Positions 9,724 to 18,900 of a DNA stretch of 30,556 nucleotides are shown one piece after another; positions within the stretch are counted from its first letter, which is position 1; every line of letters starts with the position of its first letter. The position numbers and the translations under genes were made by a program. The notes beneath the pieces are model-generated. The model saw only the letters and a list, made by a program, of their open reading frames with translations. It was not told the DNA's origin and did not search any database. The stretch covers positions 1 to 30,556 of the forward strand of contig JAKTTS010000150.1 of assembly GCA_030560485.1 (NCBI GenBank). Reading direction: 5' to 3'. The stretch is from Ascoidea tarda (nom. inval.). Taxonomy: Eukaryota; Ascomycota; Saccharomycetes; Ascoideales; Ascoideaceae.

Positions 9724-10176
9724 ATAATAAGAAAAAAACAAAATAAAGAAAAATGGGGAAAAAAATAAAATTGAACATTGTGAGTTTATATATGAAAAAC
9801 CCAAAGAAAGAATAAGGAAGGCTGCATCAATATGCAGGGTGATGTTCTAACATAAAATTGCTTGTTTTTTTTCTATTGTTCAGTTTTTTTTGTTGCGTTA
9901 TTAAATAATATTTGATTGCTGATTAGTGAAGTTTATGAAGCGATTGTTGAACATTGGTTGATTATGTAAGATTCTGGGTGAGTTGGTATGAGCAAAAAAG
10001 CCAAAGAAATGAACAAAATCGTGGTATTCCTGTACTAACTTTGTTTCTATTTTTGGGTCAAAATGAGGCGTGATGAAAATATTTTTGAATAGAGCATAGA
10101 TGGAGATAATTTCTTGTTTTAATGATTTTTTTTGGTTAAAAAAAAATATTTCTAAAAAAGAAACGTCTATACATTG

Positions 10177-10280
10177 CATTATTGCATTATTGAATCATTG
10201 TATTATTGTATTATTGTATTATTGTATTATTGTGTTACTGGATTATTGTGTTACTGGATTATTGTAATATTGGATTATTT
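10177..10280. repeat. 8-bp tandem repeat, about 13 units
   Basis: Units are CATTATTG twice, AATCATTG, TATTATTG four times, then an alternation of TGTTACTG and GATTATTG, ending TAATATTG and GATTATTT. The alternation shows a higher-order 16-bp unit that duplicated after the 8-bp unit diverged. Confidence 0.9.
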
Positions 10281-11207
10281 GGTTCTCCATATCAAAAAAA
10301 AACAACCGCTAATAATAGTCACATTTTTTGCAGCATTTGCCAATTGGAATGGAAATCTACTAAAACAATGTCTACATAAATAATAATGGCAAATTCAGTT
10401 CAATTTCGTTTAGTTTGATTAATTTGTTTTATCTCGAGTGGGAAAAAAGATGGCTTTGTAGATGGGTTTTGGGAAGAAGATTGAACTGAAATTGATTGGT
10501 AGATCGTAAAATTTATATTTGCGGTTCCGTAGATCGAGTCTCAGATGTGTTGCAGTGCGCAAAAAGCGAAAGCCGAACAAAACGCTGGGCTGTAATTGGA
10601 TGAAATGGCGTGGAAACCAGAGCAGGAAAATCAGCGAGAAGCAGCTTCTTCAAAAGCCGTTTGGTGTTTGGTTTTGTGGTTTTGTTTGCATTGGGAGTGA
10701 GCGTGTGTTGGATGTCGGATTGACTGTAGTCACATGGCTGTTTTATTTCAGTTTAGCTTGAAGTTTGAAATGATGAAAGAGTTCGAAAATGATAGATTCG
10801 ATTTAAACATGGAACTTTAAATTACAACATTGGAACGTTATAAAAAGGGAAATTTTCGTGGAAACAGGCAGTGAACATACCACTGTGTTTTATGTTGTAA
10901 AACAGCTACAGAGAAGAGAACCATAAGAATTCTAGAAATCCTATGCTGTGGGTAAATACACCATCCCGATGTGGTGTTTCGAGGGAAAGCTTTATTGTTG
11001 GGTTGATTTCGGGGCTCTGCATTGTTCCCTGGATCGAAGATCGAGTGGAGTTCGAAGCTGTTTTGATGTCCAACGTATCAAGGCTGGAGAAAGGTCTCTC
11101 CATTGCAAAGCAAACAGCCATCTGGGAACAGCGTCGTCAAGTGCTGCGTAATTCTGAGCGGGCATTTGGCAAGTAGCAGCGGGAGAAGTGCAGCCTGAAC
11201 AATCATA

Positions 11208-11272
11208 CGAGGGCCGACACGAGAATGGTTCAAACGAGAGCCAGGAGGAGTTTCACTCTGTGCGAGCCCTCG
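11208..11272. repeat. 7-bp inverted repeat in the GC-rich island
   Basis: CGAGGGC at 11208-11214 is matched by GCCCTCG at 11266-11272, with 51 nt between. Alone it could be chance. It lies in the same island as the longer inverted repeat at 11602-11666. Confidence 0.4.
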
Positions 11273-11601
11273 ACGTAAGAGCTACACAGGGCCTGAGCAG
11301 CAGGAGCTGGACCACGTAGCAAGCCAAACCAGAACCAGTCAGCCAACAAACCACAGCGTCGACAATTGCGAGACCATGGGAACAGCCCCCAACGTGTCGG
11401 CAGCAGAGTGGGTGGCGTCTGTGGTGCGGAAGCAGCTCGCCCAGGCCAGACTCCTCCGGCAGCAGCAGCACAGACGCCAGAAGCAGAGGCAGCACAAGCA
11501 GCAGCTTCCGCAGCAAATGCGTCGTGTAAGAGCACGAGTGCAGCGGCCCTGAACACACCTGCTGCACTGCTGCAGAGCGCTACCACGTCGGCGTAAGGTT
11601 T

Positions 11602-11666
11602 GAGCGGCTACCCGGTCGCGGGTTTTGCAGCGTTGCTGGCGAAAATAACCGGCCGGGTAGCCGCTC
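11602..11666. repeat. Perfect 14-bp GC-rich inverted repeat (hairpin-forming)
   Basis: GAGCGGCTACCCGG at 11602-11615 is the exact reverse complement of CCGGGTAGCCGCTC at 11653-11666, with 37 nt between. A further two pairs are possible inside after one mismatch. It could be a structural element of a transcript, a site for a dimeric regulator (the arms contain CGG/CCG triplets bound by Zn2Cys6 factors), or a remnant of a mobile element. No flanking coding sequence supports the last. Confidence 0.8.
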
Positions 11667-12147
11667 TGCACGCAGGTGGATTTGCTTTAGGTTTGCCGCA
11701 TTGATTTGCTGAATTCATTTAAGGTGATTGAACATGTTAAACTTGAACATGAACGCAGAAAATTTATTATAAAAAGAAGACCCATAGATTCAAGATCCAA
11801 TTCTCTGTAAAAGCCATATCTACACTTGGTTTCTTCAAGAACCTCATTCTCCAGCTTCTCTCCCAGCTTTCCTACACCTTTATTTTCTGTTTCCATTCCA
11901 TCAGTTGCACTTTGGTTTGACGACCCTCTCAGCCAGTCTAAAGGGTAGTGTTTTACTTTCTTTAATAATTTAGCATCTTTTCCTCAACCACACACTTTTT
12001 CCCTCTTTTTTGGTTTTACAAAGGCAATTTTCTCTGCTTCTAATTGTTCTTTTGCGTCTTCGGTTTCCTTTCCACCCCAAATCCATCGTTATACACTTTC
12101 CACTTCCTTTTTCACTCTCTTACTCTGCTCTAGTCTGATTTCCCTTT

Positions 12148-12153
12148 TATATA
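12148..12153 (+). promoter_or_regulatory. Possible TATA element of SNT2
   Basis: TATATA lies 53 bp upstream of the SNT2 ATG in pyrimidine-rich DNA. That is close to the ATG for a yeast TATA box, so it may be incidental. Confidence 0.3.
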
Positions 12154-12205
12154 CTATACTGCACACTATTTCCTACGTACATGGGCTTCCTATCAATTTT
12201 AAACA

Positions 12206-15200
12206 ATGACTGGAATTAATCGACCTAAAAGAAAAGCTGCATCCAAAGTTATCAACTACAAAGAAAATAACGACAGTGATGATGACTCCTTTTCCTCTCT
12301 TTCTAGTTCTACTCACAATTCTCTTTTACTATTGTCTCAGGCTACTCAATCCGATGTTACAACCCCCCATTTAGATCGCTCAAGAAACACTCGATATAAT
12401 CAAAATACTTCCTTTTTTTCAGACTCAAAACAAAACCACAACCACAACCACAACCAAAATCAAAATCAAAATCAAAATTATCACAACCATCAAAAAAACC
12501 TAGAACACGATCTTGACCACGATCTCGATCTAGACCAAGACCAAGACCAAGACCATAACCACAACCACATCCACGATCAAATTTATAACCAAGACCCAAA
12601 TTCAAACTTATATTCAAACTCGACTTTAATCCGAAAACAACATTTAAACAATAACAAAATCTTAAATTCAAACGCTCTATCTCATTTTCCCCCAATATCT
12701 CAAACTTCAATAATAACAACAATCGATGAAAATTCAATCTCCTCCTCAAGGTCAAACACCACTAGAAAAAGACTTCATCATACAAAGAATAACGACAACA
12801 ATAATAACAACACTAACACTAACAATAACACTAACAATAACAATAACAATAACAATAACAATAATATCATCATTGATATCAATTCAACCACAAATACCAC
12901 CCCTACCCCTACTCCTACACATACTCCTACTCCCAATAACAACAACAACGACATCAATCCAATTTCTTATAACGATTCTCAAATCATTGCCCATCTTCAA
13001 AACAATAACCAACTCTCTTACATCCCAAATAATTGGCAGCTTCTATTCAATCCTAAAAACTCCTTTCCTTACCCTAACCTACTAACTGACGTCAAAAATG
13101 CAAGATTCATAAACAATGGTAACTCTATAAGATTTAAATCAGGAATGATTCTAACCAAAAATGACTTCATCTACATGGTTGCCTCCCCTGCTAGCGAACC
13201 ATACTATATCGGAAGAATCATGGATTTTGTTAAAAAAGTAGACAACTCAACCTCAAACGACTCTTCAAATGATCCTTCTGCGTCTTCTGATACTTCAAAC
13301 AAAGAAGTCACCTCAAATTTAGACAAATCATCAATTACCGAAAAACATTCCACTTCCACTTCCACTTCCAATTCCAATTCCAATTCCAATTCCAATTCCA
13401 CTTCTTCAAACTCAAATTCAAACTCAAACTCAAGGAAAAAATCTCATTCAAAGAAAAATACAAGAAAAAAAAATAACAAATCCTCCTATGGCTCAGCAAA
13501 ACCTTCTAGATACTCTGCAAACATCATTGAAGACTACCTAATGAAAATAAACTGGTATTATAGACCAAGAGATATATCGAAACACTCAAATGATTCCAGG
13601 CTACTATTCGCAACAATGCATTCTGATCTATGTCCCATCACTTCTTATAGAGGAAAAGTAAACGTTCTTCATCGTGACGAAATTGACGATATAGATAAAT
13701 ATCGCTCCATTGCGAATAACTTTTGGTTTGAAAAATTGTTCGACAGGTACATGATCAAATTTTATGAAGTATTAACCACTGAAAGCTTATCCAATTTAAC
13801 CGCAAACTACCAAAAGGCTCTAAACAAACGTTTCAGATACATTTTCATTGAAAATGGCAAAAGCAAAGAACTTCTAACAACCCCAAATAATTGCAAAAAA
13901 TGCACCCAATGGTGTTCCCCCGAAGAAAGTATAGATTGCGTAACATGCAACGACTGTTACCATATGATGTGCCTAACTCCTCCAATATACAAAAAACCAA
14001 GAAGAGGCTTTGGTTGGAATTGTGCAATGTGCGCTAAAAATCAAGAAATCAAAATTAAAGAAAGAAATAACGATTTCGGCGATAACTTGCTGAATATTAA
14101 AAAACATGCAAATAACAATATAAATACTCATTCCGAAATTTACGACAAAGAAATCTCAACTAAAAATGACTTGAAAAACTCAAATTCTCGTTTAACAAGA
14201 TCATCTAAGCCTTTGAATCAAATAGCAGAGAATAATGAGGAAGAAAATCTTTCTCTGCAAGAATCTGATGAGAAAATACCTAAATACGAAGAATTAGCGA
14301 TTGAATTTCTCAAAAAGGACTCCACCTTAACCTTACAACAAAGAAGAGCAAAAGAAGAATGGCCTTTTAGATATTTGGGTATGCATGCAAAATTGGAAGA
14401 CGCATTGGATTTTGAAGATAGACCCTATCCTAGAGTGGCTTCAAGATTGGGAAGACGCCACCAAGTTTCAAACACTTTTATGCCTGAATGGTATAATCGT
14501 CCTGTATCCTACTATGACAAAGACAACAACGAAAATCCTTTAGACTCCACTTCTTCAGCCATTGGAAATCATTATATTCACCATGAAACTAAAAGAAAAT
14601 ATAAAATCAAAAATAAAAAAAACTTTATAACAAGAGATTCTTCTACTCCAGAATCTTCTTCTGAAAAATCCTCTAATGATTCTTTAAAAAATAATACAAT
14701 ACCCTTCAAAAAACTTACTTTGCCCGAAAAATATAAAGACGCAAATATTAAAGATTTGCCCCCTTGGATTCAACCTCGTCCAAAAGGATACATTGAAAGA
14801 GGTCTTGATAACGGATCAACCTCAACTCTTATGTGGAAACAACCACCAAAAGAATTAGTGGATTGGGAAAAGATTGATGAATTCATATACACTACGTGCA
14901 GGCCTGTTGCTGAAGCTTTAAATGTATGCCCCACTACTCCAAATTTTGTGGATGATATTTTAAAAACATTGCGAGATCAAAATTTTGATTTTGATAAAAG
15001 TTTTGATATAATAAAAAACTTTACAAGAGTATCTTTAAAAGAACCCACATTTAGTAAGGAAGAAGTTACAAAATTCGAAAATGCTGTTTCCAAGTATGGA
15101 AGTGAGTTATATTTAGTCCATAAAGAGGTTCAAACTCAAAGTTTTGCAATGATAACAAGATTTTACTATTTATGGAAAAAGACTCCCAATGGGCACTTAA

Positions 15201-17983
15201 TCTGGGATAATTTTCCTGGCAGAAAACAAAAAAAAATCACAGATGGTGTTACCTCGGATCAATCCAAAGCAAACTCTAAGGGTGGCATCTATTCAGTGAT
15301 CGATTCAGCTGCTGACTCTAATGATGATTCTGCTTATGATATGGTTAAAATTACAAAACAGAAAAGAAATTATATTTGTAAGCACTGTGGCACTAATAAG
15401 TCCTTTCCTTGGTTTAGAGCTCCTGGATTTGAAAATTCAGCATCATACCAACCTGAAGTTATTACAGCATTGTGTGTTAGATGTTCTAAATTATGGAGAA
15501 GATATGCAGTACTTTGGGAAGAGCCCAAAGAAGTAATGAGAAAACTTAATCTTCGTGGAGGAAATGGCTGGAAAAAATTGATTGAAAGAGAACTTGTTGA
15601 TGACGCTGAAACGATAATTAGCGAGCAAGAAAAATGCTCAATAAACAATCAAAAATTAGTCGAGTCCTTTAAGCTTAATATGATTAATCCCTCAACTTCA
15701 AAAAGAAAATCATCTTCTAACAGAAGTGAAAGTTTTTCAAAACGAACAAAAAGTTCATCTTCGGGATCTGGCTCTATGATTTCAAATGAATTGAACACTC
15801 AATACCACATCTCTGATAATCAAAGTAAACAGAAAAAGTCTGCGAATAAACCACTCAGTTCTGAAGTCAAAGTATCTCGATCCAAAATTGATAATCCAAT
15901 TCCTGCACAACCATTGGTCGTTGAACCAGCTGCACTTAGATCTACTTTTTCAGTTAATGAGTACACTCGACAATCTTCAAAAAAGAATATGGTACCTCAA
16001 AAAACTATGATGACCTATGGTTATTCAATTAATCATCTAACTTCTCATAACCAATCCTCAAATCCAAATGGTCCTTTTTTATTTCATGAAACTCCAGTTA
16101 GTTTATCATCCAATGCTCAAACTTCAAATCAGATTTCTCAAGCCAAACAATTCCAGCATAATATATCTCAAATAGATAATGAATTTTCTGCATCCTACAA
16201 TTATAACCAAAGACAATCAAATGTTTTTGATTTTTATGGCCCAAAATACGATCCAAATTATCCCTATCATTATACAAATTATGATTCCAATACTAAACAG
16301 TTTAGAGATAATAAGTATCGATATCAAATGTTTGGAGGAAGTTTTTTAGCACCAATTCTATCACCTTTAAGTAACTCCCAAACAACACATACAAATCCTA
16401 TGGGAAATGAAATTGCAAATCGTCGAGCACTAAATAATTCAAACTCAATATTTATGCCTTCTAATCATGTTGATTTCTCCCCTTTATTTCACCCCAATTC
16501 AAGGCCCTGCTCTGTCTGTAGAGTAAATGACCCAACATACTTATCTGAAGTAATAATATGCTTAAATTGTGGTTTAAATGTTCATGCAACATGCTACGGT
16601 ATAAAACCTGTTCCTAACATTAATATGTTTGAACGAAGATGGTATTGCGATTCATGTTCAAATGACTTGCACCCAATAATTACCACATATTATAATTGTT
16701 GTCTTTGTAATTTAAGAGATGTGGATCATGATTCTGCAATCACTGGATCCAAAACCGCATTTCCAAATGCTTTAAAGAGGACTGATACAAATAAGTGGTG
16801 CCATGTTGTGTGTTCGTTATTTGCCCCAAAAGTAAAATATGAGGATGTGCATTCATTACAGAGTGTCCTTAACACCTCAATTACAATGGTTAATAACGAA
16901 TCTAGATTGTGCTATATATGTCATATTAAAGGTGGGTCTTGTTATAAGTGTTCGTTTTGCAATGATACTTTTCATGTAACATGTGCACAGGATACTAACA
17001 ACTTTTTTATTGGATTTGAAATCGTGCCATTAGATGTATACACTCGGATGAAAAATGAAGGCAACTCTTCATATGAAGACAGTGATGGGGACATTTGTAC
17101 AGATCATGGTCATAAAAAGGAATTCACTGTTGTTGAAATATTAGATAAGGGTATCGTGGGTGTTCCAGTCCCCTCAATTATTTGCAATAATCATCCAAAG
17201 GATCAAATACCTAACAGGTTCATTTCTTTAAGAACTTTAGCCAAAAGAGTTAATTCAAAAAGCAATGGAACTTACTCTTCAATGCCCTGTCCTTTAATTT
17301 TGATATTCTTTGAAGATTTTAAAAAAATAACAGATAAAAATCTTCGAGGACCTGCTAGAAGATACAAAGAGTTTCAATTAATCCAAAAAATTGTTTCTGA
17401 TAGTATAGGGCCTTCGCATAGCATTTGCTCAAATGAAATGTTAACGCCCTCGAAAAAAATCAACAAAACTATTTTACCTCCAAAAAGTGACAACTTTTCT
17501 TGTTCTATATGCAAAAGTACTTCTTCTCCAAAGTGGTGGGTTGAAGATGATAAAAACATTTGTCATAAATGCTATCTTCAAGTTCAGTTTAATGGTAACG
17601 AACAATCAAGCTTAAAAAACTTTCCAAACTATCAAATTCTAAGACTTGCTGAGTCTGATAATATTATAATGAAAGAGAATATTTATGGAATCAATTCTAT
17701 TGATGATGTTCTTAGTAATGATTTTATTCAGAAAATCCAGAACACGGATCCTTTTCCATCTCAGAAATCATTAAACTCTCACTTTACCCAGTCAGGCCAT
17801 CCATCAATTTTAAACCCTGAAGTGCCACCAGCTTATAATTCATATTGTGAATATCTAGAAATTGTTGAAAATGATTCTGAAGCAAAATCAGGAGGGTTTA
17901 ACATAAATAGTTCTGAACCCACTCATGCTACTACAACACCCAGAGTTTCCCATAAAATGTCAATCAATGATATGTTATCTTAA
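12206..17983 (+). CDS. SNT2: Snt2-like chromatin protein: BAH, PHD, SANT, GATA-like, PHD and extended PHD
   Basis: At 1925 residues it is longer than S. cerevisiae Snt2 (about 1400). Snt2 binds chromatin with the Rpd3 histone deacetylase in a stress-responsive complex and also acts as a ubiquitin ligase for excess histones. Domains by position: BAH (about 311-520); PHD1 with CxxC pairs (about 562-610); ELM2-like segment RYLGMHAKLEDALDFEDRPY (about 722); SANT, FSKEEVTKFENAVSKYG (about 949-1003); GATA-like finger CKHCG...CVRCSKLWRRY (about 1058-1105); PHD2 CSVC...YCDSCSND (about 1435-1482); extended PHD CCLCNLRD...CTDHGHKK (about 1498-1637); and a C-terminal CSIC...CHKC finger (about 1766-1788). 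The N-terminal about 260 residues are His/Asn/Asp/Gln/Thr-rich repeats. A Ser/Asn/Lys insert of about 100 residues splits the BAH domain. There is no intron. The domain order makes the call firm. Confidence 0.94.
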   Translation: MTGINRPKRKAASKVINYKENNDSDDDSFSSLSSSTHNSLLLLSQATQSDVTTPHLDRSRNTRYNQNTSFFSDSKQNHNHNHNQNQNQNQNYHNHQKNLEHDLDHDLDLDQDQDQDHNHNHIHDQIYNQDPNSNLYSNSTLIRKQHLNNNKILNSNALSHFPPISQTSIITTIDENSISSSRSNTTRKRLHHTKNNDNNNNNTNTNNNTNNNNNNNNNNNIIIDINSTTNTTPTPTPTHTPTPNNNNNDINPISYNDSQIIAHLQNNNQLSYIPNNWQLLFNPKNSFPYPNLLTDVKNARFINNGNSIRFKSGMILTKNDFIYMVASPASEPYYIGRIMDFVKKVDNSTSNDSSNDPSASSDTSNKEVTSNLDKSSITEKHSTSTSTSNSNSNSNSNSTSSNSNSNSNSRKKSHSKKNTRKKNNKSSYGSAKPSRYSANIIEDYLMKINWYYRPRDISKHSNDSRLLFATMHSDLCPITSYRGKVNVLHRDEIDDIDKYRSIANNFWFEKLFDRYMIKFYEVLTTESLSNLTANYQKALNKRFRYIFIENGKSKELLTTPNNCKKCTQWCSPEESIDCVTCNDCYHMMCLTPPIYKKPRRGFGWNCAMCAKNQEIKIKERNNDFGDNLLNIKKHANNNINTHSEIYDKEISTKNDLKNSNSRLTRSSKPLNQIAENNEEENLSLQESDEKIPKYEELAIEFLKKDSTLTLQQRRAKEEWPFRYLGMHAKLEDALDFEDRPYPRVASRLGRRHQVSNTFMPEWYNRPVSYYDKDNNENPLDSTSSAIGNHYIHHETKRKYKIKNKKNFITRDSSTPESSSEKSSNDSLKNNTIPFKKLTLPEKYKDANIKDLPPWIQPRPKGYIERGLDNGSTSTLMWKQPPKELVDWEKIDEFIYTTCRPVAEALNVCPTTPNFVDDILKTLRDQNFDFDKSFDIIKNFTRVSLKEPTFSKEEVTKFENAVSKYGSELYLVHKEVQTQSFAMITRFYYLWKKTPNGHLIWDNFPGRKQKKITDGVTSDQSKANSKGGIYSVIDSAADSNDDSAYDMVKITKQKRNYICKHCGTNKSFPWFRAPGFENSASYQPEVITALCVRCSKLWRRYAVLWEEPKEVMRKLNLRGGNGWKKLIERELVDDAETIISEQEKCSINNQKLVESFKLNMINPSTSKRKSSSNRSESFSKRTKSSSSGSGSMISNELNTQYHISDNQSKQKKSANKPLSSEVKVSRSKIDNPIPAQPLVVEPAALRSTFSVNEYTRQSSKKNMVPQKTMMTYGYSINHLTSHNQSSNPNGPFLFHETPVSLSSNAQTSNQISQAKQFQHNISQIDNEFSASYNYNQRQSNVFDFYGPKYDPNYPYHYTNYDSNTKQFRDNKYRYQMFGGSFLAPILSPLSNSQTTHTNPMGNEIANRRALNNSNSIFMPSNHVDFSPLFHPNSRPCSVCRVNDPTYLSEVIICLNCGLNVHATCYGIKPVPNINMFERRWYCDSCSNDLHPIITTYYNCCLCNLRDVDHDSAITGSKTAFPNALKRTDTNKWCHVVCSLFAPKVKYEDVHSLQSVLNTSITMVNNESRLCYICHIKGGSCYKCSFCNDTFHVTCAQDTNNFFIGFEIVPLDVYTRMKNEGNSSYEDSDGDICTDHGHKKEFTVVEILDKGIVGVPVPSIICNNHPKDQIPNRFISLRTLAKRVNSKSNGTYSSMPCPLILIFFEDFKKITDKNLRGPARRYKEFQLIQKIVSDSIGPSHSICSNEMLTPSKKINKTILPPKSDNFSCSICKSTSSPKWWVEDDKNICHKCYLQVQFNGNEQSSLKNFPNYQILRLAESDNIIMKENIYGINSIDDVLSNDFIQKIQNTDPFPSQKSLNSHFTQSGHPSILNPEVPPAYNSYCEYLEIVENDSEAKSGGFNINSSEPTHATTTPRVSHKMSINDMLS
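12430..12940 (+). repeat. Cluster of short codon repeats in the SNT2 N-terminus
   Basis: Runs of AACCAC and AATCAA units (His/Asn, then Gln/Asn), GACCAA units (Asp/Gln), AAC/AAT runs (Asn/Thr) and CCTACTCC-like units (Thr/Pro) follow each other. All keep the reading frame. They encode low-complexity sequence likely to vary in length between strains. Confidence 0.85.
13345..13432 (+). repeat. In-frame Ser/Thr and Ser/Asn hexanucleotide repeats inside the BAH domain insert
   Basis: TCCACT and TCCAAT units, then TCAAAC/TCAAAT units, encode alternating Ser-Thr and Ser-Asn. They lie in the insert that separates the two recognisable halves of the BAH domain. Confidence 0.85.
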
Positions 17984-18131
17984 ATATCGTGTATTATATT
18001 TAAAAGTTATGTTATGTTCTTCCACTTTTGGTTGTTTTTCTTTCTCTCTCTACTCTACAATTCACTCTCTAGCATAGTGCCTATATATCAATGATAATTC
18101 TTATTAATTACTTATTTTCGTACAATGTTAC

Positions 18132-18677
18132 TTATGTAAATAATGTGTCTTCATCTCTTAGATATTCACCAATGTCTGCCTGTCTAAAAGCAACAATCCC
18201 ATTGGGCTGAAGGTTTCTTGTATCTATTGTTGATTTGGCACTGACACCAAATCCCAAAGGTATATCATTCATGTTGAAAATCACCACACCAGCATGTTCG
18301 GGTATATCATCAGACATTTTTCCAATATGTGCCTTTAATACATTGTTTCCATATAAATAAGGCATTTCACCATTTTGTTTAATCCAAATTTTGTACTTTG
18401 CATATTTGGAAATATATTCAAGAGAAGTTATGTGCAATCTAAACTTACCAGTTTTGGTAAATTTTCCAAAACAAATTCCCAAAGACATCAAGTTTTGTCT
18501 TGCAATAGCAGTTGCATATTTGGCAATTTTTTCACTGACATAGTAGACTCGATCTTTTTGTAATCTAAAAACATGAGGGTCTTCTTTATTATCTATTAAA
18601 AATGTTATATTTCTTCCAATGTAGTTTGCCAATTTCTCAAACACCACCTTGGTTTCTTCTTCAGTCAAAGATCTCAT
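18132..18677 (-). CDS. NIP7: 60S ribosome biogenesis factor Nip7
   Basis: Starting at the ATG at 18677 gives 181 residues, the length of yeast Nip7, and the expected start MRSLTEEETKVVFEKL. Nip7 is a nucleolar PUA-domain protein needed for 27S pre-rRNA processing and 60S subunit assembly. Highly conserved blocks are HVFRLQKDRVYYVSE, NLMSLGICFGKFTKTGKFRL, KYKIWIKQNGEMPYLYGN, VLKAHIGKMSDDIPEHAG and the C-terminus GIVAFRQADIGEYLRDEDT. The PUA domain covers roughly residues 95-170. The frame continues upstream without another ATG, so this start is clear. It is divergent from PUS1, with 223 bp between, and convergent with SNT2 with a spacer of only 148 bp. Confidence 0.98.
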   Translation of the reverse strand: MRSLTEEETKVVFEKLANYIGRNITFLIDNKEDPHVFRLQKDRVYYVSEKIAKYATAIARQNLMSLGICFGKFTKTGKFRLHITSLEYISKYAKYKIWIKQNGEMPYLYGNNVLKAHIGKMSDDIPEHAGVVIFNMNDIPLGFGVSAKSTIDTRNLQPNGIVAFRQADIGEYLRDEDTLFT

Positions 18678-18809
18678 TTTCCAGTCAGTTATAAGCAATC
18701 TATGAATATTTTTTGTTTAATAGTTGAAAGTACTTTTTATGCTGTTTAAAATATTCTGATTCTGTTTATAAACTGAAAAAAAAAGAATCTGCAAAAAAAA
18801 AATAAAGTT

Positions 18810-18815
18810 CACGTG
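18810..18815. promoter_or_regulatory. CACGTG E-box in the NIP7-PUS1 divergent promoter
   Basis: The palindrome CACGTG, core site of bHLH factors such as Cbf1 and Pho4, lies 133 bp from the NIP7 start and 86 bp from the PUS1 start, so it could serve both. I saw no clear RRPE or PAC ribosome-biogenesis motif in the same spacer. Confidence 0.5.
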
Positions 18816-18900
18816 CATTGACTTTTTGAATATTTTTTTTCACAAAGTTTCTTCCAAAGAGTTGCAGTGAAATCATTTTGAGCTGGAAAGTTGGTTTAAG

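Larger units (their letters stand above)
9724..12205. other. Long divergent intergenic region between the LRR gene and SNT2
   Basis: No protein gene is convincing in this roughly 2.5 kb. It contains an AT-rich part, an 8-bp tandem repeat (10177-10280), and from about 10520 to 11700 a distinctly GC-richer island with inverted repeats, the strongest at 11602-11666. From about 11900 to 12205 it is pyrimidine-rich, as expected of the SNT2 promoter and leader. The open frames across 11230-11670 on both strands come from CAG/GCA-rich low-complexity DNA. A noncoding RNA gene in 10900-11700 is possible but not shown. Confidence 0.55.

Noticed and set aside
9901-10179. Minus-strand open frame of 92 codons in the LRR-SNT2 spacer
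   Set aside because: No recognisable motif, biased Phe/Ile/Asn composition expected of AT-rich DNA, and its 5' end runs into a tandem repeat. It could be a small gene but nothing supports it.
10588-10596. GGCTGTAAT, identical to what I recall as the 5' start of S. cerevisiae SRP RNA
   Set aside because: A 9-base match is expected by chance at a noticeable rate, the following bases do not fit, and no convincing SRP domain IV loop lies downstream at a fitting distance.
11044-11060. GTTCGAAGC, matching a tRNA B-box pattern
   Set aside because: No matching T-stem, acceptor stem or A box at the right spacing. I found no tRNA in the window by eye.
11230-11671. Several overlapping frames of 70-120 codons in the GC-rich island
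   Set aside because: They occur in several frames on both strands at once, with Ala/Cys/Leu runs from CAG/GCA-type DNA. This is the mark of stop-poor GC-rich sequence, not of coding.
18678-18698. Upstream extension of NIP7
   Set aside because: The frame is open, but the first codon of the extension is TTG, and MRSLTEEET at 18677 matches the conserved Nip7 start and length.
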